A DNA stretch of 64,000 nt from CAVUWL01 sp963700105 (GCA_963700105.1 CAVOWL010000001.1:186001-250000), one strand, 5' to 3'; positions 15,937-24,764 are shown, numbered from the stretch's first letter. Translations and numbers: made by a program. Notes: generated from the letters alone by a model not told the origin.

Positions 15937-17262
15937 TCAGAGCTCAACCCTCCTCGCCAAGACGATTGGAATCAGCGCCAGCAGCCCGAGCAGGGCGCCG
16001 ATCAAAAAGGAGCGACTGAAGGCATGCGTCGCACCGCGATTGAGCTGTTCTTGAAGTTCATTGCGCAGTTCGAGCACAGCGGCCCGTTCGCTCGGTTCGC
16101 TCGGCAGCGGTTCAAAGGCCGGACCGATCGTCGGCACCTTTCCCCGCTGGGCTTCCATGCGGGCCTCGATCCGCTGGGCGAGTTCGATCTTCACCAATGG
16201 CGAGACCTTGGAGTCAAGGACCACCGCGGTGCCGGCTTCGATCGCGTCATGGCGCTGGTGGGCGATATCGGCGGTGAAGATCGGGGTCAGCGCCAGCAGT
16301 CCGATCACAACGCCGCCGTGGCGGGCAGAGATCGTCCAGCCACCATGGATCGCCTGGGACGCCCGCCCGGCGAGGGCGGTCTCGGTCAGCGCCGAAAGGA
16401 CCAGCGCCAGCCCCACTCCAACCAGGATCTGAGGGGGCAGCGTCAGGACCACCTCGGCCTTCGGCAAAAGCCCCAAACCCCCCAGCCCGCCCGCCACCAG
16501 GATCGCCCCGGCCGCCGCACGAGCCCTGGCGCTGGGAACCAGCGGGCTCAGCCGGCTTCCGGCAAGGGCCGACAGCGGCATCGCGGTGACCACGATCGCG
16601 GCCCCGATCGGGCTCAATCGCCAGCCTTCGATCAACAGTAAGACGAGCAGGAACAGGGCGGCGGCGATCGCCGCCGATACCATCGCCAGGGCCAAATTGG
16701 CGAGCAGGTGTGGCCGCCCCGTGCGGCGCGACTGCGGTTCGAGAATTCCGGTCGCCGCCTCATGTCTGGCCACCGCAAGGATCGGCGTCGCGGCGGCCAG
16801 CGCAATCGGGACCTGAAGCAGGAAAACTGACTGCCAGGAGACCAACTGGGTGAGGACCCCACCGACCGCCGGGCCCAGCGCCGCGCCGGTTGCGCCGGCG
16901 CTTGCCCAGATTGCGGCGGCACGCCGCTCGGACCCCACCGATGCCGGCAACAGCTCCAACGCCGCGGTAACCGCCGCCGCGCCGCCAAGCGCCTGTACGC
17001 AGCGGGCCACGATCAGGGTTGAGAGCTGGTCTGAGAGACCGCAGGCGAGGCCGGCCCCGGCAAAGACAGCCAGGCCGATTGAAGCCATCCGCCCGGGACC
17101 GACCCGGCGCGCAACCATCGCCGCCGGAACGGCGGCGATCGCGATCACAAGGTTGAAGGAGACGAGTACCCAGGTGACCCCGGCGATGCTGGTGTTGAGG
17201 TCGCGATAGATCTGGGGCAAGGCCAGGACGACGACCGAGGAGTCGGCGAGGACGAGTCCCAC
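15937..17262 (-). CDS. MFS transporter, DHA2-like
   Basis: A multi-pass transporter of the drug:H+ antiporter 2 type. LADSSVVVLALPQIYRDL corresponds to the TM1 motif D1, and VARRVGPGRMASIG to motif A; 441 residues from GTG 17262. An extended extracytoplasmic loop of ~80 residues (about 335-415, Glu/Arg-rich) precedes the last TM helix. GTG 17262 truncates TM1; the frame stays open upstream and a CTG at 17310-17308, 8 nt after AAGGAG and overlapping the transglycosylase stop (CTGA), would restore TM1 and give 457 residues. I keep GTG as the conservative boundary. Substrate unknown. Coupled to the next, membrane-anchored gene. Confidence 0.85.
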   Translation of the reverse strand: MGLVLADSSVVVLALPQIYRDLNTSIAGVTWVLVSFNLVIAIAAVPAAMVARRVGPGRMASIGLAVFAGAGLACGLSDQLSTLIVARCVQALGGAAAVTAALELLPASVGSERRAAAIWASAGATGAALGPAVGGVLTQLVSWQSVFLLQVPIALAAATPILAVARHEAATGILEPQSRRTGRPHLLANLALAMVSAAIAAALFLLVLLLIEGWRLSPIGAAIVVTAMPLSALAGSRLSPLVPSARARAAAGAILVAGGLGGLGLLPKAEVVLTLPPQILVGVGLALVLSALTETALAGRASQAIHGGWTISARHGGVVIGLLALTPIFTADIAHQRHDAIEAGTAVVLDSKVSPLVKIELAQRIEARMEAQRGKVPTIGPAFEPLPSEPSERAAVLELRNELQEQLNRGATHAFSRSFLIGALLGLLALIPIVLARRVEL

Positions 17263-17306
17263 GGCGAGCGCCAGGGCGGCGACGCGCGGCCTCGGGACGG
17301 CGGCAT

Positions 17307-17867
17307 TCAGTAGCCCAACTCCTTGGCGTAGGTGTCGCGGTAATCCTGGCGCTTTTCAAGCACCTCAGCGACGTAGCTGCGGGTCTGGGGGAGCGGAATT
17401 TCATCAAGCCTCAGCGAGGCCCCGCCCCATTTGTCGGCGTAGCCAGGGCCGGCGTTGTAGGCGGCGAGGGCGGCGACCTCATTGCCGTGGTAGCGGTCGA
17501 GGAGCTGGCGCAGGTAATAGGTTCCGTAGCGGATGTTGAGTTCGGGATTGGCGAGGTCTTCGAGCTTGAAGGTCGTGCCGCCGCTCATCCGCTCGATGTC
17601 TTCGGCGGTCGCGGGGGTGATCTGCATCAGCCCCCTCGCCCCAGCCTGCGAGGTCTCTTCGCGAAAGCGCGACTCCGAGTAAATGACCGCGGCGATCAGC
17701 GCCGCGTCGACGCCCTTTTCCCGCGACTGCTGGCGGATGATGTCCTCGTGTTGGAGCGGCAGCGTGAGCTCCTGCAGGGCCCGATCGAAGTCACCGACGA
17801 CCCCCAGGGAGAGCCCGGCGATGACACCGGCTGCGATCACCGCGCCACCGATTAACCACCTCTTCAT
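17307..17867 (-). CDS. soluble-lytic-type murein transglycosylase (SLT domain)
   Basis: Cleaves peptidoglycan glycan strands with 1,6-anhydro product formation. The 186-residue protein has an N-terminal TM/signal anchor (about 4-24), then an SLT domain: catalytic Glu65 in SESRF, GARGLMQITPATA (76-88), NPELNIRYGTYYLRQL and AAYNAGPG, then PQTRSYV. The compact size (no superhelical domain) fits actinobacterial and E. coli EmtA-like single-domain enzymes. GAAGG lies upstream of the ATG. Its stop overlaps the probable CTG start of the MFS gene. Confidence 0.92.
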   Translation of the reverse strand: MKRWLIGGAVIAAGVIAGLSLGVVGDFDRALQELTLPLQHEDIIRQQSREKGVDAALIAAVIYSESRFREETSQAGARGLMQITPATAEDIERMSGGTTFKLEDLANPELNIRYGTYYLRQLLDRYHGNEVAALAAYNAGPGYADKWGGASLRLDEIPLPQTRSYVAEVLEKRQDYRDTYAKELGY

Positions 17868-17916
17868 CCTCGCGTCCTTCGCCGCAGAACACCCCGAGAC
17901 CTTGCCGCCCGTGCAC

Positions 17917-18495
17917 TCATCCCCTCAGGGTCTCGATCAGGGCGGACAGCGAAGCTTCGAGTTCCTCCAGGCTGCCATCATTTTCGATCACGTGCAGGGC
18001 GCGCTCGGCCTTCTCGCCCTGGGCCAGCTGGCGGGCCTCACGCTCCCCGACCAGGGCCTGGCCGCGGGCCTCGGCCCGAGCCCGACGTTTCAGATCGGAG
18101 GCAACAATCGCAACCGTCGTATCGAAGGCGTCCTCCATGCCGACCTCAAACAGAAGCGGGACCTCGACAACGGCGATCTCGACATGCGCCGGCAGCGAGG
18201 CGAGCCAGGCTCCGATTCGCTCGCCAACGAGCGGGTGAATCTCAGCCTCCAACCAGGAGAGCTGATCGGGGTCGGCGAAGACGATCTGACCGATCCGGGC
18301 GCGATCCAGCCGCCCCCCCACTGCGACCTCCGGGCCCCAGTGCTCGAGCAGTCGGCTGAGCAGCGGCTCTGAATCAAGCAGCTGATGGACCACCTCATCG
18401 CTTGAGAGGGTGGCCGCTCCCAGACGCCCGAACGCCGCAAGCGCCTCAGACTTCCCGGCCGCGATACCGCCGGTGAGGCCGATCGTCAGCGACAT
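17917..18495 (-). CDS. coaE: dephospho-CoA kinase CoaE
   Basis: Phosphorylates the ribose 3'-OH of dephospho-CoA, the last step of CoA synthesis. The 192-residue protein starts MSLTIGLTGGIAAGKS (Walker A GGIAAGKS), has SSDEVVHQLL with the substrate-binding Asp, and the LID/CoA motif EVPLLFEVGM near residue 111. The ATG at 18495 was chosen because the P-loop lies 9 residues in, as in the family; a longer open frame upstream overlaps rpsA and is non-coding. It follows rpsA by 10 nt, the usual actinobacterial rpsA-coaE order. Together with panCDB it shows that the window carries both ends of the CoA pathway. Confidence 0.95.
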   Translation of the reverse strand: MSLTIGLTGGIAAGKSEALAAFGRLGAATLSSDEVVHQLLDSEPLLSRLLEHWGPEVAVGGRLDRARIGQIVFADPDQLSWLEAEIHPLVGERIGAWLASLPAHVEIAVVEVPLLFEVGMEDAFDTTVAIVASDLKRRARAEARGQALVGEREARQLAQGEKAERALHVIENDGSLEELEASLSALIETLRG

Positions 18496-18505
18496 CGGCC
18501 CCTGG

Positions 18506-20002
18506 CTAGGAGTCGGAGGGACCCTCGGGCGCTGAAGAGGACTCACGATCGGGACCATCGCCCTCACCATCGGCTTGCGCCGCGGCTTCAGATCCGGGGT
18601 CGGCCTCGGGATCCGCGGCCCCCGCGTCCCCGGGCAGGGACCGATCGCCGCTCGCCTCAGACGCCGTCTCCTCGACCTCCTCCTCCTCAATCTCAGCCGC
18701 GGGCAGCTGATCGGCGGGGGGCTCGGTTGCATCAGCGGCTGGATCCTCGTCTTGCTCATCGTCTGAAGCCGAAGCCGCCCCTCCCGCAGGCGCCTCGGCG
18801 GCCTCGGCGGCCTGGATCTGGTCACCGAGGTCGCCCATCGGCATGTTTTGATCCTCGACCCGCTTGATGCTCAGCGATAGCCGCCGGCGCTCCTCATCGA
18901 TCTCAAGGATCTTCACGTTCAGCGTCGCCCCAGGCTCGACCACCTCGCTGGGATTCTCGACGTGATGGTCGGCAAGCTCGGAGATATGGACGAGTCCCTC
19001 GACCCCTGGCAGGATTTCGACGAAGGCGCCAAAGGCGACGACCTTGGTCACCGCACCCTCAAGCACGTCCCCGGGGCGATGGGTGCTCACCACCCGCTGC
19101 CACGGATCCTCCTGGGTCTGCTTGAGACCGAGTGAGATGCGCTGGCGATCGCGGTCGATGTCGAGCACCTTGATCCGCACCGTGTCGCCGATTGCGACCA
19201 CCTCGGAGGGGTGGTTGACGTGGCTCCAGGAGAGCTCTGATATGTGAATCAGGCCATCGATTCCGTCGAGGTCAACGAAGGCGCCGAAATCAACGATGTT
19301 TGAGATCTTGCCCTCAACCACCTGACCTGGAGCCAGTCGATCGAGGATCTGCTCGCGGACCTCCTTGCGCTCCTCCTCAAGCACGGCGCGCCGCGAGAGG
19401 ACGACGTTATTGCGGCTGCGGTTGAGCTCGATCACTTTGCACTCGAGCGTCTGCCCCATGAACTCATCGAGGTTGTGAACGCGGCGGATGTCGACCAGCG
19501 AGGCGGGCAGAAAGCCGCGCACGCCGAGGTCAAGGATCAACCCTCCCTTGACGACCTCGATCACGCTCCCCTCAACCGGTTCGCCTGACTCCGCCGCTGC
19601 CTCGATCCGACGCCAGGCTTTCTCGAAGCGGGCCCGCTTCTTGGAAAGGATTAGCCGTCCCTCGGCGTCCTCTTTGGTCAGAACCAGAGCATCGATTTCT
19701 TCGCCCAGCTCGACCTCTTCGGCAGGGTCAACCGACTTGCGAATCGAAAGCTCGTTGGCGGGGATAACTCCCTCGGACTTGTAGCCAATGTCGACCAGAA
19801 CCTCGTCTTTGTCGATCCGCACGACCCTGCCGTTGACGACATCGCCCTCCTCGAAGGAGACCATGGTCGCCGCGTAATTGGGCACAATTTGACCGTCGAT
19901 TTGAAGCAGCAGTCCGTTGGAACCCTCAACGGGGGTAGCCGCGGGCGCAGGGACAGCCAGTGTGTCGGTGGCAGACACGGCGCCGAATAATGGCAGAAAC
20001 AT
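18506..20002 (-). CDS. rpsA: 30S ribosomal protein S1 with long acidic tail
   Basis: Binds mRNA and the 30S subunit during initiation. Four S1 (OB-fold) repeats are visible: about residues 45-115 (GDVVNGRVVRIDKDEVLVDIG), 130-198 (VEGSVIEVVKGGLILDLG), 215-285 (VEGKISNIVDFGAFVDLDG) and 300-370 (LEGAVTKVVAFGAFVEILPG), as in actinobacterial S1. A ~110-residue Glu/Asp/Ala/Pro-rich, probably disordered acidic tail follows. ATG 20002 is used, with GAGGGTGG a few bases upstream; GTG 19978 is an alternative. The first ~25 residues are weakly conserved. Divergent from the flavoprotein gene. Confidence 0.93.
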   Translation of the reverse strand: MFLPLFGAVSATDTLAVPAPAATPVEGSNGLLLQIDGQIVPNYAATMVSFEEGDVVNGRVVRIDKDEVLVDIGYKSEGVIPANELSIRKSVDPAEEVELGEEIDALVLTKEDAEGRLILSKKRARFEKAWRRIEAAAESGEPVEGSVIEVVKGGLILDLGVRGFLPASLVDIRRVHNLDEFMGQTLECKVIELNRSRNNVVLSRRAVLEEERKEVREQILDRLAPGQVVEGKISNIVDFGAFVDLDGIDGLIHISELSWSHVNHPSEVVAIGDTVRIKVLDIDRDRQRISLGLKQTQEDPWQRVVSTHRPGDVLEGAVTKVVAFGAFVEILPGVEGLVHISELADHHVENPSEVVEPGATLNVKILEIDEERRRLSLSIKRVEDQNMPMGDLGDQIQAAEAAEAPAGGAASASDDEQDEDPAADATEPPADQLPAAEIEEEEVEETASEASGDRSLPGDAGAADPEADPGSEAAAQADGEGDGPDRESSSAPEGPSDS

Positions 20003-20127
20003 TTCCAGCCACCCTCGCGGCCGCTGCCGAACCGGCATGCTGCGCCGCGAGCCGCGGACCGATCGGTGCCGCCCCGGCCCGCCGCGAGGACCGCTCAAGC
20101 AACCATCGAAACCCAAACGAGCTCCGC

Positions 20128-20133
20128 TACCCT
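20128..20133 (+). promoter_or_regulatory. candidate -10 of a leaderless flavoprotein transcript
   Basis: TACCCT followed by 8 nt and ATG 20142. No Shine-Dalgarno is present, and the spacing places transcription start at the ATG. It also supports ATG 20142 over much longer open-frame starts. Confidence 0.45.
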
Positions 20134-20141
20134 CGGCGCAG

Positions 20142-21332
20142 ATGCCGGTGAGAGCTACCAAGCGCGGAGGCGAACGCACCCCCCTCACGGGGACCTACGA
20201 CGTGCTGATCTGCGGCGCGAGCTTTGCCGGACTGGCGGTTGCGCGGGAGCTCAGTGGGACGGGAGCGGAGGTGCTTGTAATCGACCGATATCAAATCGGA
20301 GAGCGCCAGACCTCGGCCTGCGGCATTCCGACCGATTGGCTGCGCGCCCTGGACCTGATGGCCGCCGAGCGCCAGCGCTTTGACTCGCTGATCCTTCACA
20401 CCAGCCACGGCAGGTCCCGCTACCGCCTTCCCTGGACCTTTTCGACCTTTGACTATCGCCAGCTGTGCGAGCTGCTATGGCGCGGCTGTGACGCGCGCTT
20501 TGAGACCGCAAAGGTGCACGGTCGGGGCCCCGCCGGGGAGGGTCTGATCGGGGTCGAGACCGACCGCGGGCTGCTCGCCTCGCCGCTCGTGGTCGACGCC
20601 ATGGGGTGGCGGCGCCTGCTCGCCAGCGACCAGGGCCACCAGCCTCCCGAGGCGCCGCTATCGCGCGGTCTGGAGGTCCACCCCGAGGGTGGCGGCGAGG
20701 AGCTCGAGGTTTGGATAGACCGGCGCTACGTCCCCGCGGGGTATGCCTGGTCATTCCCGGCCAAAGACGAGGTGCGAATCGGCGTCGGCTCCTTCGATCC
20801 GCGCTTTCACGTGCGCCAGAGGACCGAGCTACTCGCCGAGGACCTGGGACGCGAGCGGGTTCGCTACCAGGGCAACTGGATTCCCCACAAGCTGCGACCC
20901 GCGACCGAGGGGGAGATCTTTTTCAGCGGCGATTCGGCCGGACACTGCCTGCCGCTGACCGCAGAGGGAATCAGGACGGCGCTTTACTTTGGGATCGCGC
21001 TCGGTCGCGAGCTTCGCGCCGTCATCGAGGGAGGCCAGAGCCGCGAGAGCGCGGCCGCTCACTACGCCGAATTCAACGACGCTCACGAGTGGAAGTTCCG
21101 CTGGCTGCTGCGCGCCCAGCGACTCGTTCCCAGAATTCCACCCCGCCTGCTCAGCCCCCTGATTGAGTTCTTGGGGTCAAGGCGACTGATCGAGTGGAGC
21201 TTTGGCCATTACCTGCGGATCGCCGCGCCGCAGTTCGCCGCCTCAGCGGACGATCAGCACGGTTCCGCCAAGCAGCAGGCCGATTCCAATCAGACGGTCG
21301 GCGCTGAGCGGGACCTGATCGAGGCCGAATAG
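20142..21332 (+). CDS. FAD-dependent oxidoreductase, geranylgeranyl-reductase-like
   Basis: A 396-residue flavoprotein. The N-terminal dinucleotide-binding motif is DVLICGASFAGLAVARELSG with the ribose-binding acidic residue in VLVIDR; the second FAD motif is FFSGDSAGHCLPLTAEGIRTAL near residue 265. The overall layout matches the geranylgeranyl reductase/PHBH-like group that saturates isoprenoid chains of quinones, lipids or pigments. Substrate is not determinable; menaquinone side-chain reduction is one possibility in this phylum. The last ~30 residues, after APQFA, are unusual: they are encoded antisense to the end of the DMT gene and look like read-through composition. Confidence 0.82.
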   Translation: MPVRATKRGGERTPLTGTYDVLICGASFAGLAVARELSGTGAEVLVIDRYQIGERQTSACGIPTDWLRALDLMAAERQRFDSLILHTSHGRSRYRLPWTFSTFDYRQLCELLWRGCDARFETAKVHGRGPAGEGLIGVETDRGLLASPLVVDAMGWRRLLASDQGHQPPEAPLSRGLEVHPEGGGEELEVWIDRRYVPAGYAWSFPAKDEVRIGVGSFDPRFHVRQRTELLAEDLGRERVRYQGNWIPHKLRPATEGEIFFSGDSAGHCLPLTAEGIRTALYFGIALGRELRAVIEGGQSRESAAAHYAEFNDAHEWKFRWLLRAQRLVPRIPPRLLSPLIEFLGSRRLIEWSFGHYLRIAAPQFAASADDQHGSAKQQADSNQTVGAERDLIEAE

Positions 21333-21686
21333 ACCGAGCCGGTCGATCACGACCGAGGCGGTCAATTGGCCAGTCACGGTAGCCGCCGCCACCCCGCCTG
21401 CCCCGATCACCGAAACGGCGATCAGCGCGTTGGCGACGTAGACGGCCCCGAGCAGGCCGCCGAGCAGGTAGTACCAGCTGACGTCAAAGCTCGAGGCGAC
21501 CCCCGCCGCCTTGCCGCTGATCAAGACGATCGCAGCGAGGGCGAGAGCACCGACGGTGAAGGAGACAAGCGCCGCCGGCAGGGCGCCGGTGGCTCTGGCC
21601 AAGCCAGCGTTGATCGGCGCCTGCAGGGCGATCAGACCTCCCGCGGCCGCGGTCAGGATCACCACCAAGCCTCGATGATCGATCAT
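21243..21686 (-). CDS. DMT-superfamily membrane protein (DUF606/YdcZ-like)
   Basis: A 147-residue protein with five hydrophobic segments. Signature features are the N-terminal GGLIALQAPINAGLARATGAL and the central YYLLGGLLGAVYVANALI, typical of the half-sized DMT transporters annotated DUF606 (EamA-like, usually acting as dimers). GGAGGAAG lies just before the ATG, and the gene begins 10 nt after polA stops, so it is co-transcribed with polA. Substrate unknown. Its last 30 codons overlap, antisense, the end of the flavoprotein gene. Confidence 0.82.
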   Translation of the reverse strand: MIDHRGLVVILTAAAGGLIALQAPINAGLARATGALPAALVSFTVGALALAAIVLISGKAAGVASSFDVSWYYLLGGLLGAVYVANALIAVSVIGAGGVAAATVTGQLTASVVIDRLGLFGLDQVPLSADRLIGIGLLLGGTVLIVR

Positions 21687-21696
21687 CGCTTCCTCC

Positions 21697-24324
21697 TCAC
21701 TTCGCCTCCAGCCAGTCCCTGCCGATCCCGATCTCGACCTCGAGCGGCGGATCGAGCTCGAAGGCCGAGCACATCTCAGCCCGTACCAGCTCCGAGGCCT
21801 CCTTCATCTCGGCGAGCGGCCCCTCAAATAGCAGCTCATCGTGGATCTGCAGGACCAGCCGGGTTCTCATCAGCGCGGCGGCGAGCGATCGGTGACAGCG
21901 GATCATCGCGACCTTGATGATGTCGGCGGCGGTCCCCTGGATCACGGTGTTGACCGCAAGGCGCTCGCCAAGGCGCCGGGTGTTGGGATTTCCCGAGCGC
22001 AGCTCGGGAATTGAGCGGCGGCGGCCCATCAGGGTCCTCACGTACCCGTCAGCCTGGGCGCGTTCGATCACCTCCTCGCGGAAGGCCCGAACCGCGGGAA
22101 AGCGCTCCAGGTAGCGGGAGACAAATTCCTCGCCCTCTCTGCGAGGAATGTTGAGGCGGTCGGCGAGGCCGAATCCGGTCAGGCCGTAGACGATCCCGAA
22201 ATTAACCATCTTTGCCTTCGAGCGCTGCGCCCGGTCGACCTCGTCGCGGCGGATATCGAAGACCTCCGCGGCGGTCGCGGCGTGGACATCGTCGCCAGCT
22301 CGAAAGATCTCCTTGAGCACGTCCTCCCCGGCCACCTCGGCAAGGACGCGGAGCTCGACCTGGCTGTAGTCGGCCGAAAGCAGCCGGGCGCCTCGCTCGG
22401 CGATAAAGCAGCCGCGCACCGGGCGGCCCAGCTCGGTGCGGATCGGAATGTTTTGCAAGTTGGGGTTGGTGCTTGAGAGGCGCCCGGTGGCGGCGATCGT
22501 CTGGTTGAAGGTGGTGTGGATGCGACCTGTTTCGGGGTCAATCAAGCCTGGCAGCGAGTCGAGGTAGGTGTTTTTGAGCTTTGTCAACTCGCGCCACAGC
22601 TCGATCTTCTCGACGATGGGGTGCTCGTCTCGGATTTGGGTGAGGACGCGGGAATCGGTGGAAAACCCGGTCTTGCCCCGGCGTTTGCGGCTGAGGCCGA
22701 GCTCTTCGAAGAGGACCCGACCGACCTGCTGGGGAGAGCCGATCGTGAACTCGTGCCCAGCCAGCTCGAAGATCTCGGCCTCGAGGCCGCTGATCCTCTC
22801 GCCGAAGCCGGCGCCGACCTCGATCAGGCGCGCGGCGTCGAGCTTTAAGCCGCGGCGCTCCATCGCCGCCAGCACGTCAACCAGCGGTAACTCAACCCCG
22901 TCCAGTAGCGGTCCCAGCTCGAACTCCTCGATCCGGGTCCGTTGCAGCTCCGAAAGCGCGGCGATCATGCGCCCCTCCTCGGCCGGATCAAGCCCCCCCT
23001 CCCCCTCGTCCTCTAGCGCCAGCTGGCCCTCGGGCTGGGGCGCTGAGTCGGGTCCTGAGTTGGCGAAGCCGATGCCAGCGTCTGCAGCCAGCTCGGAGAG
23101 CTCATAGCTGCGCCTCTGCGGCTCCAGCAGGTAGGCCGCAAGCATCGTGTCGTGGCGCAACTCAAGCTCCAGCCCCGCGCTAGCCGCGGCGGCAAGCAGC
23201 CCATGGCGCCCGCCGCCCAGGGACTTCGCGTCGTGGACCATAAGCGCCCGCCCCGCCAACGCCGCTGCGAGCTCGGCCAGCGAGGAGCGCCCGGCGACCA
23301 CCAGCCTTTCCCCCGCGGCCGCCCAGGATTCGCCCTCGATCGCGATCGCCAGCGGCCCGGGCGGAAGGTCCTCGAGATCACCGGGCACCGTCTCTAGCTC
23401 GAGCTCGCGCTCGATGTTTCGCCCCGGAACGGCCTCGCCCTCAGGCAGCGCTTCCTCGAGCCTCTCCATCACCGCGCGCAGCTCGAACTCCCGCATAAAC
23501 TCACGCAGAGCGCCCCGATCGGGCTCCGCCGCCAGCACCGAGCCCAGCTCAACCCCCGTCTCGATCCCATCGATCGCGGTGGCGAGCGCCTTGGAGACGC
23601 GCGCATCCTCGGCGTGGTCGATCAGGTTCTGCTTGCGTTTGGCCCCGGAGATCTGATCCACATTCGCCAGCACCTCCTCCAGCGAACCGAAACGCTGCAG
23701 CAGCGAAGAGGCTGTTTTCTCGCCGATCCCCGGCACCCCGGGGATGTTGTCTGAACTGTCGCCCTTGAGCCCGATCAGATCGGGGACGAGCTCGGGCGAA
23801 ACGCCGTAGCGCTCGATCACCGCCTCGCGGTCATAGACCTTGGTCTCGGTGATTCCGCGCGAGGTGCTCATCACCCGCACGCCCTCGCCAACCAGCTGAT
23901 AGACGTCACGATCACCGGAGACGACGATCACCGCGATTCCCTGCTCCTTTGCCTGCCTCGCGAGCGAGGCGATCACGTCATCGGCCTCATAGCCATCGAC
24001 CCTGACGTTGGCGTAGCCGAATGCCTCGACCAGCGGCATCAGATGGGGCCACTGCTCGGCGAGCAGGTCGGGGCGCGGGGGTCGCTGGGCCTTGTAGAGG
24101 TCATAGGTGACCTCGCGACCCGACATCCCGGCGTCCCAGGCGACAACGACCCCGGCGGGATGGTGCTCGGAGATGATTTTGACGAGCATCGAGGCCAGCC
24201 CGTAGATCGCGTTGGTGGGTCGCCCGTCGGAGGTGCCAATCGACTCGGGCAGCGCGAAGAATGCCCTGTAGGCCAGGGAGTTACCGTCGATCAGGAAAAG
24301 CTCGCGCCCATCCTGCTCGCCCAC
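21697..24324 (-). CDS. polA: DNA polymerase I, proofreading domain degenerate
   Basis: 875 residues with the 5' nuclease (FEN) domain (VVVAWDAG, GYEADDVIASL, GDRDVYQLV), a central 3'-5' exonuclease-like domain and the A-family polymerase (motif A DYSQVELRVLAE, motif B KMVNFGIVYGLTGFG, motif C LQIHDELLFE). The exonuclease module lacks the DEDD acidic residues: the first motif reads AIAIEGESW instead of DxE, and the NxxxD-type region reads HDAKSLGGG, so proofreading is probably absent, as in Taq polymerase. An acidic Gln/Glu/Gly-rich linker precedes the polymerase domain. GTG start overlaps the upstream gene's TAG by one base. Confidence 0.96.
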   Translation of the reverse strand: MGEQDGRELFLIDGNSLAYRAFFALPESIGTSDGRPTNAIYGLASMLVKIISEHHPAGVVVAWDAGMSGREVTYDLYKAQRPPRPDLLAEQWPHLMPLVEAFGYANVRVDGYEADDVIASLARQAKEQGIAVIVVSGDRDVYQLVGEGVRVMSTSRGITETKVYDREAVIERYGVSPELVPDLIGLKGDSSDNIPGVPGIGEKTASSLLQRFGSLEEVLANVDQISGAKRKQNLIDHAEDARVSKALATAIDGIETGVELGSVLAAEPDRGALREFMREFELRAVMERLEEALPEGEAVPGRNIERELELETVPGDLEDLPPGPLAIAIEGESWAAAGERLVVAGRSSLAELAAALAGRALMVHDAKSLGGGRHGLLAAAASAGLELELRHDTMLAAYLLEPQRRSYELSELAADAGIGFANSGPDSAPQPEGQLALEDEGEGGLDPAEEGRMIAALSELQRTRIEEFELGPLLDGVELPLVDVLAAMERRGLKLDAARLIEVGAGFGERISGLEAEIFELAGHEFTIGSPQQVGRVLFEELGLSRKRRGKTGFSTDSRVLTQIRDEHPIVEKIELWRELTKLKNTYLDSLPGLIDPETGRIHTTFNQTIAATGRLSSTNPNLQNIPIRTELGRPVRGCFIAERGARLLSADYSQVELRVLAEVAGEDVLKEIFRAGDDVHAATAAEVFDIRRDEVDRAQRSKAKMVNFGIVYGLTGFGLADRLNIPRREGEEFVSRYLERFPAVRAFREEVIERAQADGYVRTLMGRRRSIPELRSGNPNTRRLGERLAVNTVIQGTAADIIKVAMIRCHRSLAAALMRTRLVLQIHDELLFEGPLAEMKEASELVRAEMCSAFELDPPLEVEIGIGRDWLEAK

Positions 24325-24755
24325 TACTGCAGGAGCTCCGGCGGCGACATCTCGGAGGGGATCTCGCGAACGTAGAAGCGGCTGCGACCGATCTCCTGCT
24401 CGCCGACGCTGATCACTGCCGCATGGGGCCCCGTCATCGAAAAGGCAAGGCTGGTCGCAAGCGAGACGACGATGCGCTGGTCGGCCCCCTCGACGCTCCC
24501 GGGTGGACGGCCGGCCTCAAACTCCATCGCAAACTCTTCGCCGAGCACCTCGCCGTCGGGGTCCTGAACGTGCAGGGCCAACTGATGGCGATGGTTTGTT
24601 TCACTCCAGGGCACGTCGACGGCGAGAGCGATGCTGAATGCATATTCCTGCGGTAAGGAGGGCAGGCGCAGCTCATTCCAGCCGGCCCCAAGCGCATAGA
24701 CCTTGCCGTTGATCGCCTCGCTGGCATCGGCGAGGATCAGGAAACCCAGGTTCAT
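24324..24755 (-). CDS. DUF6941-like protein of unknown function
   Basis: A 143-residue soluble protein, probably a beta-sandwich. It begins NLGFLILADASEAINGKVYALGAGWNEL, a pattern (product name, then 'ADAA...GKLY..GGGW') shared by short conserved proteins I associate with DUF6941, and alternates hydrophobic residues throughout. No catalytic motif is evident. It is followed without gap by polA (TAG overlapping GTG), so the two are co-expressed. The family assignment is from memory of the N-terminal pattern and is moderate. Confidence 0.7.
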   Translation of the reverse strand: MNLGFLILADASEAINGKVYALGAGWNELRLPSLPQEYAFSIALAVDVPWSETNHRHQLALHVQDPDGEVLGEEFAMEFEAGRPPGSVEGADQRIVVSLATSLAFSMTGPHAAVISVGEQEIGRSRFYVREIPSEMSPPELLQ

Positions 24756-24764
24756 TGGTTGACG

